Part shown: positions 37,360 to 47,700 of the stretch, piece after piece
Layout: each line of letters opens with the position of its first letter
Position numbering within the stretch: position 1 is the first letter of the stretch
Assembly (NCBI GenBank): GCA_036785705.1
Contig: JAWUZG010000056.1
Coordinates: 15,668,001 to 15,732,000 of the forward strand
DNA length: 64,000 nt
Direction: 5' to 3'
From: Acanthornis magna
Taxonomy: Eukaryota; Chordata; Aves; Passeriformes; Acanthizidae
The notes under the pieces: generated by a model
Told to the model about the DNA's origin: nothing
Seen by the model: only the letters and a program-made list of their open reading frames with translations
Database searches by the model: none
Program-made: the position numbers and the translations under genes

Positions 37360-40266
37360 GGTCAGAAGTATTTGCCCCACCTCTCTACACATACACGCCT
37401 ATTTTTACCTGCAGACTCATTGCTGATAATTAGATTTAAGCCACCACCCATCAACTAACATTTCCACAATACATACATGTAAGAGCTTAGTCTGGGGTTA
37501 CAGCGGTTCTGTGTTTCCCCCTTCTCAGGGAACAGAAGGTTCTGACTAAAGTTGGAACATGTGGAAATGTATTTGAGAGACACAGTAACATCATGGATAC
37601 ATTACAGAGAGTGAAAAACCTGAGCATAAATCAAATTAGTCCAAAACTGCGTTAGAAGCTCATTCCATAACCTACTTCAAACAACCTCTGGCATGACAAT
37701 CTCCAGCCTGGGCTCAGTAAATCCCTCAGCCCAGACCACGGATGATTTTGGGAGAACGGTGCTGCCACATTCAGGTTTACTGAGGGCTTGGGAGACCCAG
37801 GCCTTGTGTGGATCACCAGAGCCAAGCACCAGAAAAGGACATTTTTACCTACTCCTACTGCTTTTTTACATATGTATTACACTTTAAAAAAAAATTATGA
37901 AAAGCAGTAGAACTTTAAGAAAAGCATTTAGTTAGTTAACAAAACATTTGCTTCTAATACCAAATTTCATCCTTCCCAAAAACTTTCATCCTGAGAGCCG
38001 AACTGCAATATTTAGATGTGAGGCACATCTTACACCACCTCAGTTCAGCATTGGGATTCAATCCTTTAAATGAAAGGCTAAACCTGTGCTATTCTTGACT
38101 AGTGGGAGCCTGGGCTTTACAAGGCACCTTATCGTGAGAACAGGCTCCCTCAAGATTCCCAAACCCAATTTCTAAACCAAAAAGATTCAGATAAGTATCT
38201 GAGCATTTGCAATGCTTATCTGCTAGCTGTTCTTCTCATTTCTGCCTTGATGTTTTGTAGGCCTCCACAATGAATGTTTGCCTAAACTCTAAAGAGAATT
38301 TCATGGCTATGCAAGTTAAAATTCCTCCACACAGAGATAATTTAGAGGGAAGTCTCCCGTGTTTTTGTGGAGAATGGAGCAACTACACTTGCCTTCTTTA
38401 CATGTGGTGCAGTTGTTGACAACGACAAGAGTTTCCTACATACCCACATGACCAGTGTTGGGGTTAAGTTTGCCCTTAACTCACACGCACAAATTGCCAG
38501 AAAAAGAGGTAATTTTCCTTTGTAACTTCATTTTTCAGTTTGACTTTTTAAAAGCTAACTTGCTGGCATAATTTATTTCTGTGAGCTTGAAGGATGAGCT
38601 ATTTACTTCCCAAAGCAAGGAGTTTCTCAGTATCCTCAATCAAGTACAGTGCTGTCTGACCTGGGGAACTTTATCTTTCCCTTGTGGTCCTCGTTGTTTT
38701 TTCCCAGTTTGTCCCACTTTGCTTTACTGAAACACCTTCCAACTTCCAATAATAAGATACAGTATTATCCTAGGTTAAGACCATGGGTTTAGGCTTATGT
38801 GAATGTGGAAACCCTGCTTTGCAAGGCAAGGTAGTATTCCATAATGACACAGCGAGGCAGGTACCTTGCTAGTAAAAATACTCAGGGTACAAAAGCAGAA
38901 AGGCAGCGCAGCAGCTCCCACCCGATCTGCAACACGAGCTCCGTTCTGTGCAAGCCTGGCAACCCAAGGATTTCAAAACCACTTCAGACCCACAAATTCA
39001 GTGCCAGCTGGGAGAGGGCAGATCGCATGTTGAAGCTTTATAACGAAGTGAGAAGGTAAGATACAGCAACTTCTGCAAAACACCTCCTAATGACAGCCCA
39101 CACAGGCATTACAGAGGCCAAACATATCAGCTTCCCACTCAGCAAAGCTGCCAGAACTCAACTCAAAGCAAAATTTATATAAACGGAACAAACAGTATCA
39201 TATTCAGCTATCGCTTGTGACTGCCTTCATTTTGAGAGCAAGAAAACCAAAGGATCCTGAGTTACCAAAAGGAGGGGGGAAAGGCCTTTCCCACCCTCAC
39301 AAACAGAACAATCCTTCTGTTACCCTGTTTTGAAACTTCTCGATACTCGAAAGCAGCTCTGCAGCCATAAGGACTTGCAGCATTTCAAGATAGTAGTTTC
39401 TCATCCTAAAAAAAATCCAAGCACATAACCGAATGCTCTTCACATACATTCTCCTTGTTTTCACAGCCCAAATGTCATAAACATCATTAGCATCTTATTG
39501 CCCGTTTTCCTTTTATTCCCCCTTATTCACTAGATCAGAAGACTTTAGTGTGAGAATATTAAAACACTGAGGAGCTTCAGTATCACACACACAGAGAATC
39601 CTTGGGAACTCAAAATTCCCCATCCAAATTCGAACTAAATCCCTGCAACAACATAAGGTATTATGTGTAGCAGGAGCTCACTCTCAGGGTTTCTAAAATT
39701 TCAGATTGGGAAGGAAAAGCTTCTGTGAGCATGAAAATAAGTTGCTTATACACTGGGTGTTTGTCAGATGGAAAAGGCTGGTGCATCTAATACTATTTAT
39801 TTTTTTACTTTGAGGGACAAGCTTACAGAACTTAGGATCTCCAGTGCTTCCTTCTTAAATTACATGACATGATATTACTGGAATCAACAAGTTAGATCAC
39901 TAGTCTTGCACATCAAAATACATATAAGATACCACGATGAAATAAAGAGGGTGGTGCAAACAAAAACAAATACTCTATGAGTAAAAGCATTACCTAAGAG
40001 CCAGCTTCCTCTCTCAGTATTTTCAAGAAATTTCTAAGAGGATTTGCGGAGTTAAAGATAAGGACCAGAAGAGAGATAACAGATGGCAATGGAAAGAAAG
40101 CAGCATGTAATAACTTGATAGGGTACATTCAGTACTCCAGTACGTTAGAAGAAACCCAGAGACAACTTCCACGTGCGTGTTACTTGGCTCCCTATTTATG
40201 AACAGTAGCATCATCAAGGGCTCAACACATAATATTTAATTTTGTATTTACTGCTCTCTGTTTCAG

Positions 40267-40362
40267 CAGGCCAGCGCAGTAAGGAGAGACTTTGAGCATG
40301 ACCTGGCCACCAGCCTGGGCTCCTCGCCCCACACAGAATCCATGGGAGCAAGCCTGCAGCAG
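40267..40362 (+). other. Candidate exon, 96 nt, phase 0-0, unrecognised product
   Basis: The acceptor is strong: TTTACTGCTCTCTGTTTCAG ends at 40266, and a NAGNAG arrangement offers a second acceptor three bases on. A usable donor, CTGCAGCAG|GTCAGC, follows 40362. Only one of three frames is open between them. It gives 32 codons, beginning QASAVRRDFEHDL and ending MGASLQQ, with composition that looks like protein. The other two frames hit stops within about 30 nt. The frame stays open to a stop at about 40489. No family recognised, and no matching exon found nearby on the plus strand. Confidence 0.27.
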
Positions 40363-42152
40363 GTCAGCCCTGCAGTAATAACACACCCAAAGCTGAACAG
40401 AGTTTGCTTCTGTGGTGGGGCTGGTTGGTTGGGGGATTTTGTTGGGTTTTTTGTTGTTTTCCAAGGCCACACACCAGAGCTCTTTGTTTTCTGAGAAGCA
40501 GCAGATACGGCCTCCCAGTCCTGCCAAGCAACCGAAGTATCGCTGGTCAACAACCTTCTCTGCTATCACCACAATCATTGCTTTTTTGTTTTGCTTAAAT
40601 TTCCCAGGCTACAAGCCAAGGCTTTCAGAGGCAATGCATTGCCTTTAAGGTAAAGGTTGGTGATCCTGCATTTTTCTTTACATTCCCAGCCTCACTGCCC
40701 TGGTAAAAGCACTGCTGACAAACACTGTCTAACCTGTTTGTCCCATTCCACCCAGGGAAGAAGTCAGGCACCCACAGCTTCTATTCCTGGGCCCCCACGG
40801 CTGTCAGTTCCAGAGGTGGAGGCACTTCAGTAGCTATCTGAAACATGGCAGTGAGCAAAGGCAAAAGAGAAGAGCATGTCTTGATCCACAGGTCAGAATT
40901 ACTGCATGAGGAAAATGGAATAGGTCTGAACCTGCACCTGGACAACTGAAATGTTATTTTGCATCCCTGTGGCCGGGATAGCAACACACACAGAGGCAAA
41001 GCTGCCAGCTGTGAGCTGCATGTGCTTATGCTGTGGAGGAAGGACACATACAAGGGACACAAAACTGCCATGAACTGCTGAAAAAATCCATTTATTTCTA
41101 AGCAGGACTCCTTCAAAACCACCTTACAGGAGCAAACATCTAAACAGTACTGAAAAACTATGTAAACTGTACAACCCAAGGCTGCCAAGGCACTTTGTAC
41201 CACCCTTCCCCTGAGTGTGCTTTGTGGAGTTTAGTCTTTCAGTGAAGTCAGGGTGCTTGAATTATGATAAAAGACTTTCATCTCTGGCCATGAGATGTCA
41301 AGTCCCCAGTACACAGTTATGATTTGAGAAGGACAAACTGCAAGGTTATCATAGAAGGGGCCAGTTTCAAAGCAAGTCACCCCCAATGGTAACGAATTAC
41401 AGTTCTGACCTACATCCAAGCTCATCTTTTTATTTGTTGGAGACACAGGGGCATGGAGTCAAGCTACAGTAATCTAAAAAAAGAGAAACAAAACAAAAAG
41501 CTAAATAAAATAAAAAGAAAAAAACCACACAAGCAAACAATAAGCCACCCCACTCCACCTCCCTTGGCAAGTACAACATGGTCTGTACATCTGCATGGCC
41601 AGAGGACAGAGATGTACCAGCCAAACCTGCACCCTGTACCTGCACCTGCCCTTCCCAAGGTCACTTCAAAAAGCTCTCCAGGCTGCTTGGTAAAACTCAA
41701 GCTGCTCTGCAGGATCTGCTCTTAAATAAATATGTAACACACACATGTATTTAAAAACCTAAGTACAACGCCAGCCATTTCTCGTGTTTGTTGTGTTTCT
41801 GCTCAACCAGCTGCACACAGACATGCTTGGTAAAAAATACAGCTGTGTAGAAATCCCATTAAGGAGAACAGTTATATTTTTAATTACCTCCAAGGCAAAG
41901 ATTCCAGCATACAAAAACACAGAAAGGCCATGTTTTGCTTTGGTGGTGGGGTTGGGGTTTGTTTTTTAATTTGTTTAAAAAGTGCTCAAGTCAGTGGCAA
42001 TTAAAAAATTCCTGCAGTAGCTTAGAATCAACTAAATCCCAGAACAATCTGTAATAACATCACACAGTATCACCTTATTTATCAGCCCATTGCTCATAAA
42101 CCACAGATAAAAAGTTTCTGCCCCAGACATAAATAAGCGAAGGCAAACTTAC
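40363..42152. other. Non-coding DNA, no gene recognised
   Basis: A minus-strand open frame of 140 codons at 40781-41203 and one of 71 at 41231-41446 are unrecognised. Neither has clear splice or start context. An A-rich run lies near 41480-41530. Confidence 0.35.
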
Positions 42153-42271
42153 GTCATGCAAGAAAAGCTCTGCAAGGAAAGAAATCAGTGAGACAGGCAG
42201 AGATACAGATAACATGTTCTTCGGGTTCCAAACACCCAAGTGGTCTGGAAACACTGCAGTAAGGGTGTATC
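42153..42271 (-). other. Candidate exon on the minus strand, 119 nt, hydrophobic product
   Basis: On the minus strand a strong acceptor, TTCTTTTTCCTGTAG|G, precedes 42271, and a near-perfect donor, CATGAC|GTAAGT, follows 42153. One frame is open throughout: two bases finishing a codon, then 39 codons. The peptide begins YTLTAVFPDHLGVWNPKN and continues into a hydrophobic stretch (MLSVSLPVSLISFLAELF) long enough for a membrane segment. I cannot name the family. Flanking frames are not clearly coding. This is the best-looking splice pair I found, but it is a single segment without partners. Confidence 0.28.
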
Positions 42272-44460
42272 CTACAGGAAAAAGAATTCCCATGGAGATC
42301 ACAGGGATGTTTTACAACCAGATGCAGCCAAGATGCAGAAGGACAGAGTTTCTTCCCAAATGTGTGCACTATCCAAGCTGGCTGTTTGTGCACAATTTTA
42401 ACCTGCAGCAAGGTCACAGCTCCATGTATCTACAACAGAACTCCACATGCAGCCAGCCTTGGCCCTCTCCACGTGGCTTCTCTGGGAAGAATGGGAACAG
42501 TCCATCAGTTTACCCCACGGGCTCACTTTAAATCTTTGTTATGTTTGAGCTGCTCAAATGGAAATCACCTAACAAGCACAGAATAGAGGCTTAGCTCATG
42601 CTAGATGTAAAGATTAAAAAATCCGGGATTTCCCCCATCTCCTTTCAGCCTACCATTGGCAACAAATGAATTTAATTTCAAGAAAAGATAACCACAAAAT
42701 AAAATATATATTTTCCACACACTAAAAATAACTGACAATTGTTATGGGTTTGTTTGTTTAATAATATATTAATATGAGGAAACTAAGAGGTATTTTCCTT
42801 CTTTGTTTCAGCTCAGTTTCACTAAATAGCTTATAAAACCCCCAAAGAACATGTCTGAAACTGCAAAGCCACAAACACATCCCTCCCCACTTCCCTTCCC
42901 AAGTCCTAGTCCCTAATGTGCAACTAGGTAAAGCTCAGGGAAGGAGAAAGGAGTTTTATTAGCAGAGGGCTCAGAATTGGAGGGCAACCACTGAACGTTG
43001 CCTGGAGCTAAACCTCTAAAGTTCCTCGTTGGCGAAGTGCGCCTGCCTTTGATCCGCCGAGTTCAGAGTCCGCTTACTTAACCTCCACAGGAAGAGCTCA
43101 CTTATGTGGTGCAAGATGAGCTCTTTCCTACACTTTCTTCCACAGTTCTAAAAAACTGGCACACTGACAGGCTTTGCACATTTCCAAATATAAAAAAAAT
43201 AGCTCGGCAAGAATTTACAAGTAGTGATATCGCTGACGACAACCCACTAACCATCCACCTCCCAAAATGCAATTTTTTTACGAGCCGGGTCCACAAGAGA
43301 TCACAAGTTCCAGCGGCAAGGATATCTCCTGAACTAAACATGATAAGCCAACAATCTCACAAAATATTTAAGTAGTGTGTGCTTTGTTGAGCATCCGACT
43401 GACATAACTGATACAGAACTGCAGAAAGAGACTGACAAGGTCCTTCCAGAAAAGACACCCAAAGTATTCCAGTATCTTCCTTGTTTATAGAAAATTTAAA
43501 TAAAAACTGTCCCGAACACATTCTCCGACACATTTAGAGGAGGATTTTGCAGATGCCTCTGCACCACTTTGGTGGGGTCATATTAAACACGTCTGCAGCC
43601 TACACTCACACAGAAACAACATGTTGGTTTGGTTGTCTCTCAGGAAAAACAAATGGAAATAAGACTGTGCAGTCTGGGTGGAAGAACAGCCAAGTCTGGC
43701 TGCTACTGCTCAAGAGCTTTCCATCAGCTGGGTCTTGAAGGTGCAACTCCTTTGCCCAAACTGTGCCCCAAGTCCTCAACTCTTCACATGAAAACTCATT
43801 TCTGCACTATAGTCCATTATCTGTGTACTGCTCATCACCAAAATACTAACAACATCTAATCTACAGATATGTTTTGTAGCAACCTGAAGCTTCATTCCTG
43901 TCACTCCGAGCCAGCCTTTTGTAGCCCACAAGCCTCTCAAGTCATCTCAGCTTACTCATCCCTCAAGGCTTTTCTTCAGAGAGCCTGCACTAATGGATAC
44001 GAGTCACAAAGTGGCCCTCAACGCCAACACTAAAAAGGAGATGGATCTGACGGAACCAGATTTTATATCATTAGTTTATCATTGCTTACTTTGATATCAC
44101 CAGAATGCAAACTAGTCTGGCTAGAATTTGCTTTGAGGAGGTGAGCAAAGCTCTGCTCAACTCTGCCTGCCCACACACATGGGGAGTGGAATGTAAATGC
44201 AAAGGTAAAGTGGCCACCCGGTTTAAAAATTATTTCAGAATCCTAATATTAAAAGGAAACAAGCAAGATGACCCCACCTCCCCCAGCCCTGAGGCAATTC
44301 TCCTACATCCAAGTAATGACCACTGCGGTGGAAGTGACTTGCAAAGCTTCCCATCTAGGCTAGGAAAATTAATTTACAAATAGGGTATTTCTGGCAGTTC
44401 TTATGAGACTGATTACAGAAAAATGCTGCATTCATGTGAATGAAGGGGGAAATGAGTAAT
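42272..44460. other. AT-rich non-coding DNA, no gene recognised
   Basis: A small CpG-containing patch at 43022-43080 stands out from the AT-rich flanks. It was examined as a tRNA-like sequence and rejected. Other frames are short and unrecognised. Confidence 0.4.
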
Positions 44461-44631
44461 TATCATGGAATCACGGAATGGTATGGGTTGGAAGGGACTT
44501 TGAAGCTCATCTCGTTCCAACCCCCTACCATGGGCAGGGACACCTTCCACTATTCCAGTTTGCTCCAAGCCTGGTCCAACCTGGCCTTGAACACTTCCAG
44601 GGACGGGGCATCCACAGCTTCACTGGGAAAT
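44461..44631 (-). mobile_element. CR1: CR1 LINE 3' fragment, minus strand
   Basis: The plus strand starts with the reversed octamer tail (TATCATGGAATCACGGAATG), then GGGTTGGAAGGGACTTTGAA and GTTCCAACCCC. These are followed by CATGGGCAGGGACACCTTCC, CTGGTCCAACCTGGCC and GGGGCATCCACAGCTTC. All are hallmarks of the CR1 3' end. 5'-truncated and non-coding. Confidence 0.93.
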
Positions 44632-44811
44632 CATTTTTGACAGGATGAACAAGTGCTAACACCAGAACTTCACTAGGGCAAGTGAAAACTGCAAGAGAAT
44701 ATAAACTCGACCCAGCACATGCTGCTTAAATATTTTTTGAAACTTCTGGCTTAGCAGAGGACATATTCTTGATGCTGGAACTTGTGATTTCTTGTAGACC
44801 TGGTTTGGGTT

Positions 44812-44831
44812 AAAAAAAAAAAAAAAAAAAA
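44812..44831. repeat. A homopolymer, 20 nt
   Basis: Twenty uninterrupted A about 180 bp beyond the CR1 fragment. CR1 does not use poly-A tails, so the two are probably unrelated. Confidence 0.85.
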
Positions 44832-45159
44832 TTGTGAAGCAGGTAGTTTGTCAGGCATCATCAGCAATATTGCTGCTTGTAAATAACATTCAATGTTTTA
44901 AAGAACACTTTAACCTGCACACCTTAAATTCAAAAGGGATGCTGCCCTGGCTTTAGAAAGCTTACTGCTGGTCATTAGGTTTCTAGTCCTAAACTGCCTC
45001 CACTGTTACAGCTCAAACCAGCAGCTTTAACTGAGTTGCCCATCTCTTTCTGGGCTTGTTTTGAAAGAAGCTCAATTATGCTCAGGACAATGGCCCATCT
45101 CTTCATTTGGGGTGAATAGGAAGCAAGGATGCCATTGTCACCCGGCCTCAATGCAGTCA

Positions 45160-45734
45160 CAACAAAGCGCTCTGAAGTGCCGAAAATAACGGGCTACCTA
45201 AAGTAGCCGGGAGGAGGAAGGAGAGGGAGCCCTGCACTAGCCACAGGCCCCTTCTGCTGGCCCTCCTGGCCTCCAGCCAGGCCGCCTGTGCCAAGGGCCA
45301 TGCCAGGGGCTGGGATACACCACAGGGACCTGCCACCACGGCTGCACCCAGTGGAGGACACGGAGGGGACACAGCTCTGACCCGTGCAGAAGGGACACAG
45401 AGTGGCTGGGCAGGTTGGTTTAGAGACAAGGCAAAACCAGGAGCTGTGAGCTTTAGCCTGTGTACGGGTGGGTTCAGGGGGGAAAGGGGAAGAGGGGCAG
45501 GAAGGTGGCAGCATGGAAGCGGAGAGACTCACACAGCAGATTCAGCGAGAAAAAAAAAAAGGAATGTAATTTGTTTTTTTTAAAAATAGGCCATAGTATT
45601 GCTGAAAGCCAGCGAGTGAATGAAAGGCAGCGCAGGCTGCTATTGTAGCTGCAGTCCCTCCTCCCCTTCTGGTGCCTCATTCATAAATGGCTGCTGGGGC
45701 TGGCGGCGCAGCCGGGCCCGGCGTGCGCAGGGCA
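45160..45734. promoter_or_regulatory. GC-rich lead-in to the 28-bp minisatellite, weak promoter-like character
   Basis: GC content rises from about 45190 and CpG is frequent at 45690-45735 (GGCGGCGCAGCCGGGCCCGG). There are no clear TATA or CCAAT elements. Minus-strand frames of 90-112 codons cover 45157-45532 and are unrecognised. An A-rich tract interrupts at 45549-45560. It may be only the compositional shoulder of the repeat array. Confidence 0.2.
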
Positions 45735-46230
45735 CAGCCCTCAGCCCGGCCTGCTTCAAATACAGCCCTCAGCCCGGCCTGCTTCAAACACAGCCCTCAG
45801 CCCGGCCTGCTTCAAACACAGCCCTCAGCCCGGCCTGCTCCAAACACAGCCCTCAGCCCGGCCTGCTTCAAATACAGCCCTCAGCCCGGCCTGCTCCAAA
45901 CACAGCCCTCAGCCCGGCCTGCTTCAAACACAGCCCTCAGCCCGGCCTGCTTCAAACACAGCCCTCAGTCCGGCCTGCTCCAAACACAGCCCTCAGCCCG
46001 GCCTGCTTCAAACACAGCCCTCAGCCCGGCCTGCTTCAAACACAGCCCTCAGCCCGGCCTGCTTCAAACACAGCCCTCAGCCCGGCCTGCTTCAAACACA
46101 GCCCTCAGCCCGGCCTGCTTCAAACACAGCCCTCAGCCCGGCCTGCTTCAAACACAGCCCTCAGCCCGGCCTGCTTCAAATACAGCCCTCAGCCCGGCCT
46201 GCTTCAAATACAGCCCTCAGCCCGGCCTGC
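45735..46230. repeat. 28-bp minisatellite, 17 full copies plus partial
   Basis: Each unit begins CAGCCCTCAGCCCGGCCTGC and ends TTCAAACA, TCCAAACA or TTCAAATA. Spacing is exactly 28 bp from 45735 to 46183, and the 18th copy breaks off at 46230. Copies are nearly identical (variants: TCCAAA in copies 4, 6 and 9; AATA in copies 1, 5, 16 and 17; CAGTCCGG in copy 9). Every other unit carries one CCGG, so a CpG recurs every 28 bp. Because 28 is not a multiple of three and the unit lacks stops, frames of 195 and 344 codons run through. These give rotating 28-residue repeats, not a real protein. Confidence 0.97.
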
Positions 46231-46410
46231 GAGCGCTGCTGCTGCCGCACAGCCACCAGCCCTGCCTGCTCTAGCACAGCCACCCACCCTGTCTGCCTCA
46301 AAAACACCCCTCAGCCCAGCCTGCTTCAAACACAGCCCTCAGCCCTGCCTGCTCCCAGCACAGCCCTCAGCTCCCAGCACAGCCCTCAGCTCCCAGCACA
46401 GCCCTCAGGC
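46231..46410. repeat. Degenerate continuation of the array and a derived 19-bp array
   Basis: Diverged copies of the 28-bp unit continue (AGCCACCAGCCCTGCCTGC and similar). From 46361 a shorter unit, CAGCCCTCAGCTCCCAGCA (19 bp), repeats exactly twice plus a partial to 46408. The new unit keeps the first ten bases of the 28-bp unit, which suggests it arose from it. Confidence 0.85.
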
Positions 46411-46584
46411 CGGGACTGAGGGGAGCTGCTTCGGCCGGAGGGGCTGCCCGGGCCCGGCCCGCGATGGAGCTGCCTGCTCCCGATCGCAGAGGCTCTCGCA
46501 GCACCTCTGCTGCCAGCCAGGCTCCTCAAAGCTTCTCTTTGTCCTCCCTCTCTGGAGGAGGCTGCTAAGAAAAGAATCCGTGCA

Positions 46585-46653
46585 TCACACAATCACAGAA
46601 CCATCGGATATGCCGAGCTCGAAGGGACCCATCGGGATCATCGAGTCCAGCTA
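46585..46653 (-). mobile_element. CR1: CR1 LINE 3' tail, minus strand, short
   Basis: The plus strand reads TCACACAATCACAGAACCAT, then GAAGGGACCCATCGGGATCA and TCGAGTCCAGCT. This corresponds to the reversed octamer tail and the 'gagttggaagggaccc...atcatcgagtccaac' block of bird CR1. Only about 70 bp remains. Confidence 0.8.
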
Positions 46654-47684
46654 GATGGATGAGCATAAACACGTAAGGCAGGATGTCAAGAAGAAATCAT
46701 CACCCCAATTTCGTTAAAAGCAATGAAACTGCTTTCCTTTGCATGCCCAGCTTAGGTGAATGTGTAGGTAACTCTGGTGCTCCTCATGCTTGCTTTCATG
46801 CTATTTGCAGCTAAGAATTCCTTCAGAACATTTTAATTATGTAGAACAAGACTCAAACATGCCATAACAATATCAGTACTAATAAATCATGGGCTATACA
46901 GTATCCGACTGTTTCTAGCTACAAAGGGGAATTTCCAAAATGCTTCCTTTTTTTTAAGAAAAAAAAATTAATAAAAATGAGAAAAAATGTGCACAGGAGT
47001 GAGGCAGATGCATGAAGGAGGGTAAAGAACCCACCTGTTATGCTCAAGACTTGCAAAGATGCAGGAACATTAAGAAAAATGTTTCTAGGCATCACCCAAA
47101 AACTGAATAATTAATGATAGATGGTAAAGGAGGCCAAGGCCTGACCAAGGATCTTATTTCATTATCAGAAAATAAATTAACTTACTGAAATTGTCACCAT
47201 CAGTCTGAGTTACTTATTTCTGATTCTCCTGGTAAACAAACATAAATTCCTGCTGAACAATGAGCAATTCTCCTGCTAAACAATAAATCAGGAGTTTAAT
47301 CCACTTCTTACAAAGCCATTTAATAACAGACTTACTTTTACAGCCAACTTTCCAAGAAGATAAGTAATTCCCTTAAGAAAGCACTTTCTTATTCCAAAAT
47401 TAGAATAATTTGACAATGTAAAAGATGACAAATAGCATTTCTCTTCAATTCTGCTAACCCTCCAGAGGGGCCCCAGCCCAAACAGCAGGCAAGTGGGAGC
47501 AGGCATCTGCCCAACTCACCAGCAGGAAAAGGCAGCCTGCCCTCCTCATTTTCATTTTACACTGGGTGGGAAGAAAGGAAAGATCACATTTACACTAGCG
47601 GAAAAAAAAAAAATGTCTTGCAGAATTAACTGAAGATCCCAGCTACATCTTTTATCACCAAAACAGTTTTCTCTCTAGACCAGG

Positions 47685-47700
47685 AAAAAAAAAAAAAAAA
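47685..47700. repeat. A homopolymer, 16 nt
   Basis: Sixteen uninterrupted A. Simple repeat. Confidence 0.85.

Larger units (their letters stand above)
35851..40266. other. AT-rich non-coding DNA, no gene recognised
   Basis: Simple repeats: (TA)n at 36294-36309 and a 17-nt T run at 37343-37359. The 36470-36497 stretch is AT-rich with short ATATACT/AGTATAT arms. An unrecognised 172-codon open frame starts at the minisatellite edge (35838-36356). It begins in repeat-derived sequence and I do not regard it as a gene. Confidence 0.45.

Noticed and set aside
43028..43075. tRNA-like sequence (TGGCGAAGTGCG as A box, GTTCAGAGTCC as B box)
   Set aside because: The B-like motif has an extra base and lies about 14 nt too close to the A-like motif, and no acceptor stem can pair. 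Chance resemblance.
45620..46654. Plus-strand frames of 344 and 195 codons
   Set aside because: They run through the 28-bp minisatellite, whose unit has no stop and shifts frame each copy. No protein-like sequence lies outside the repeat.
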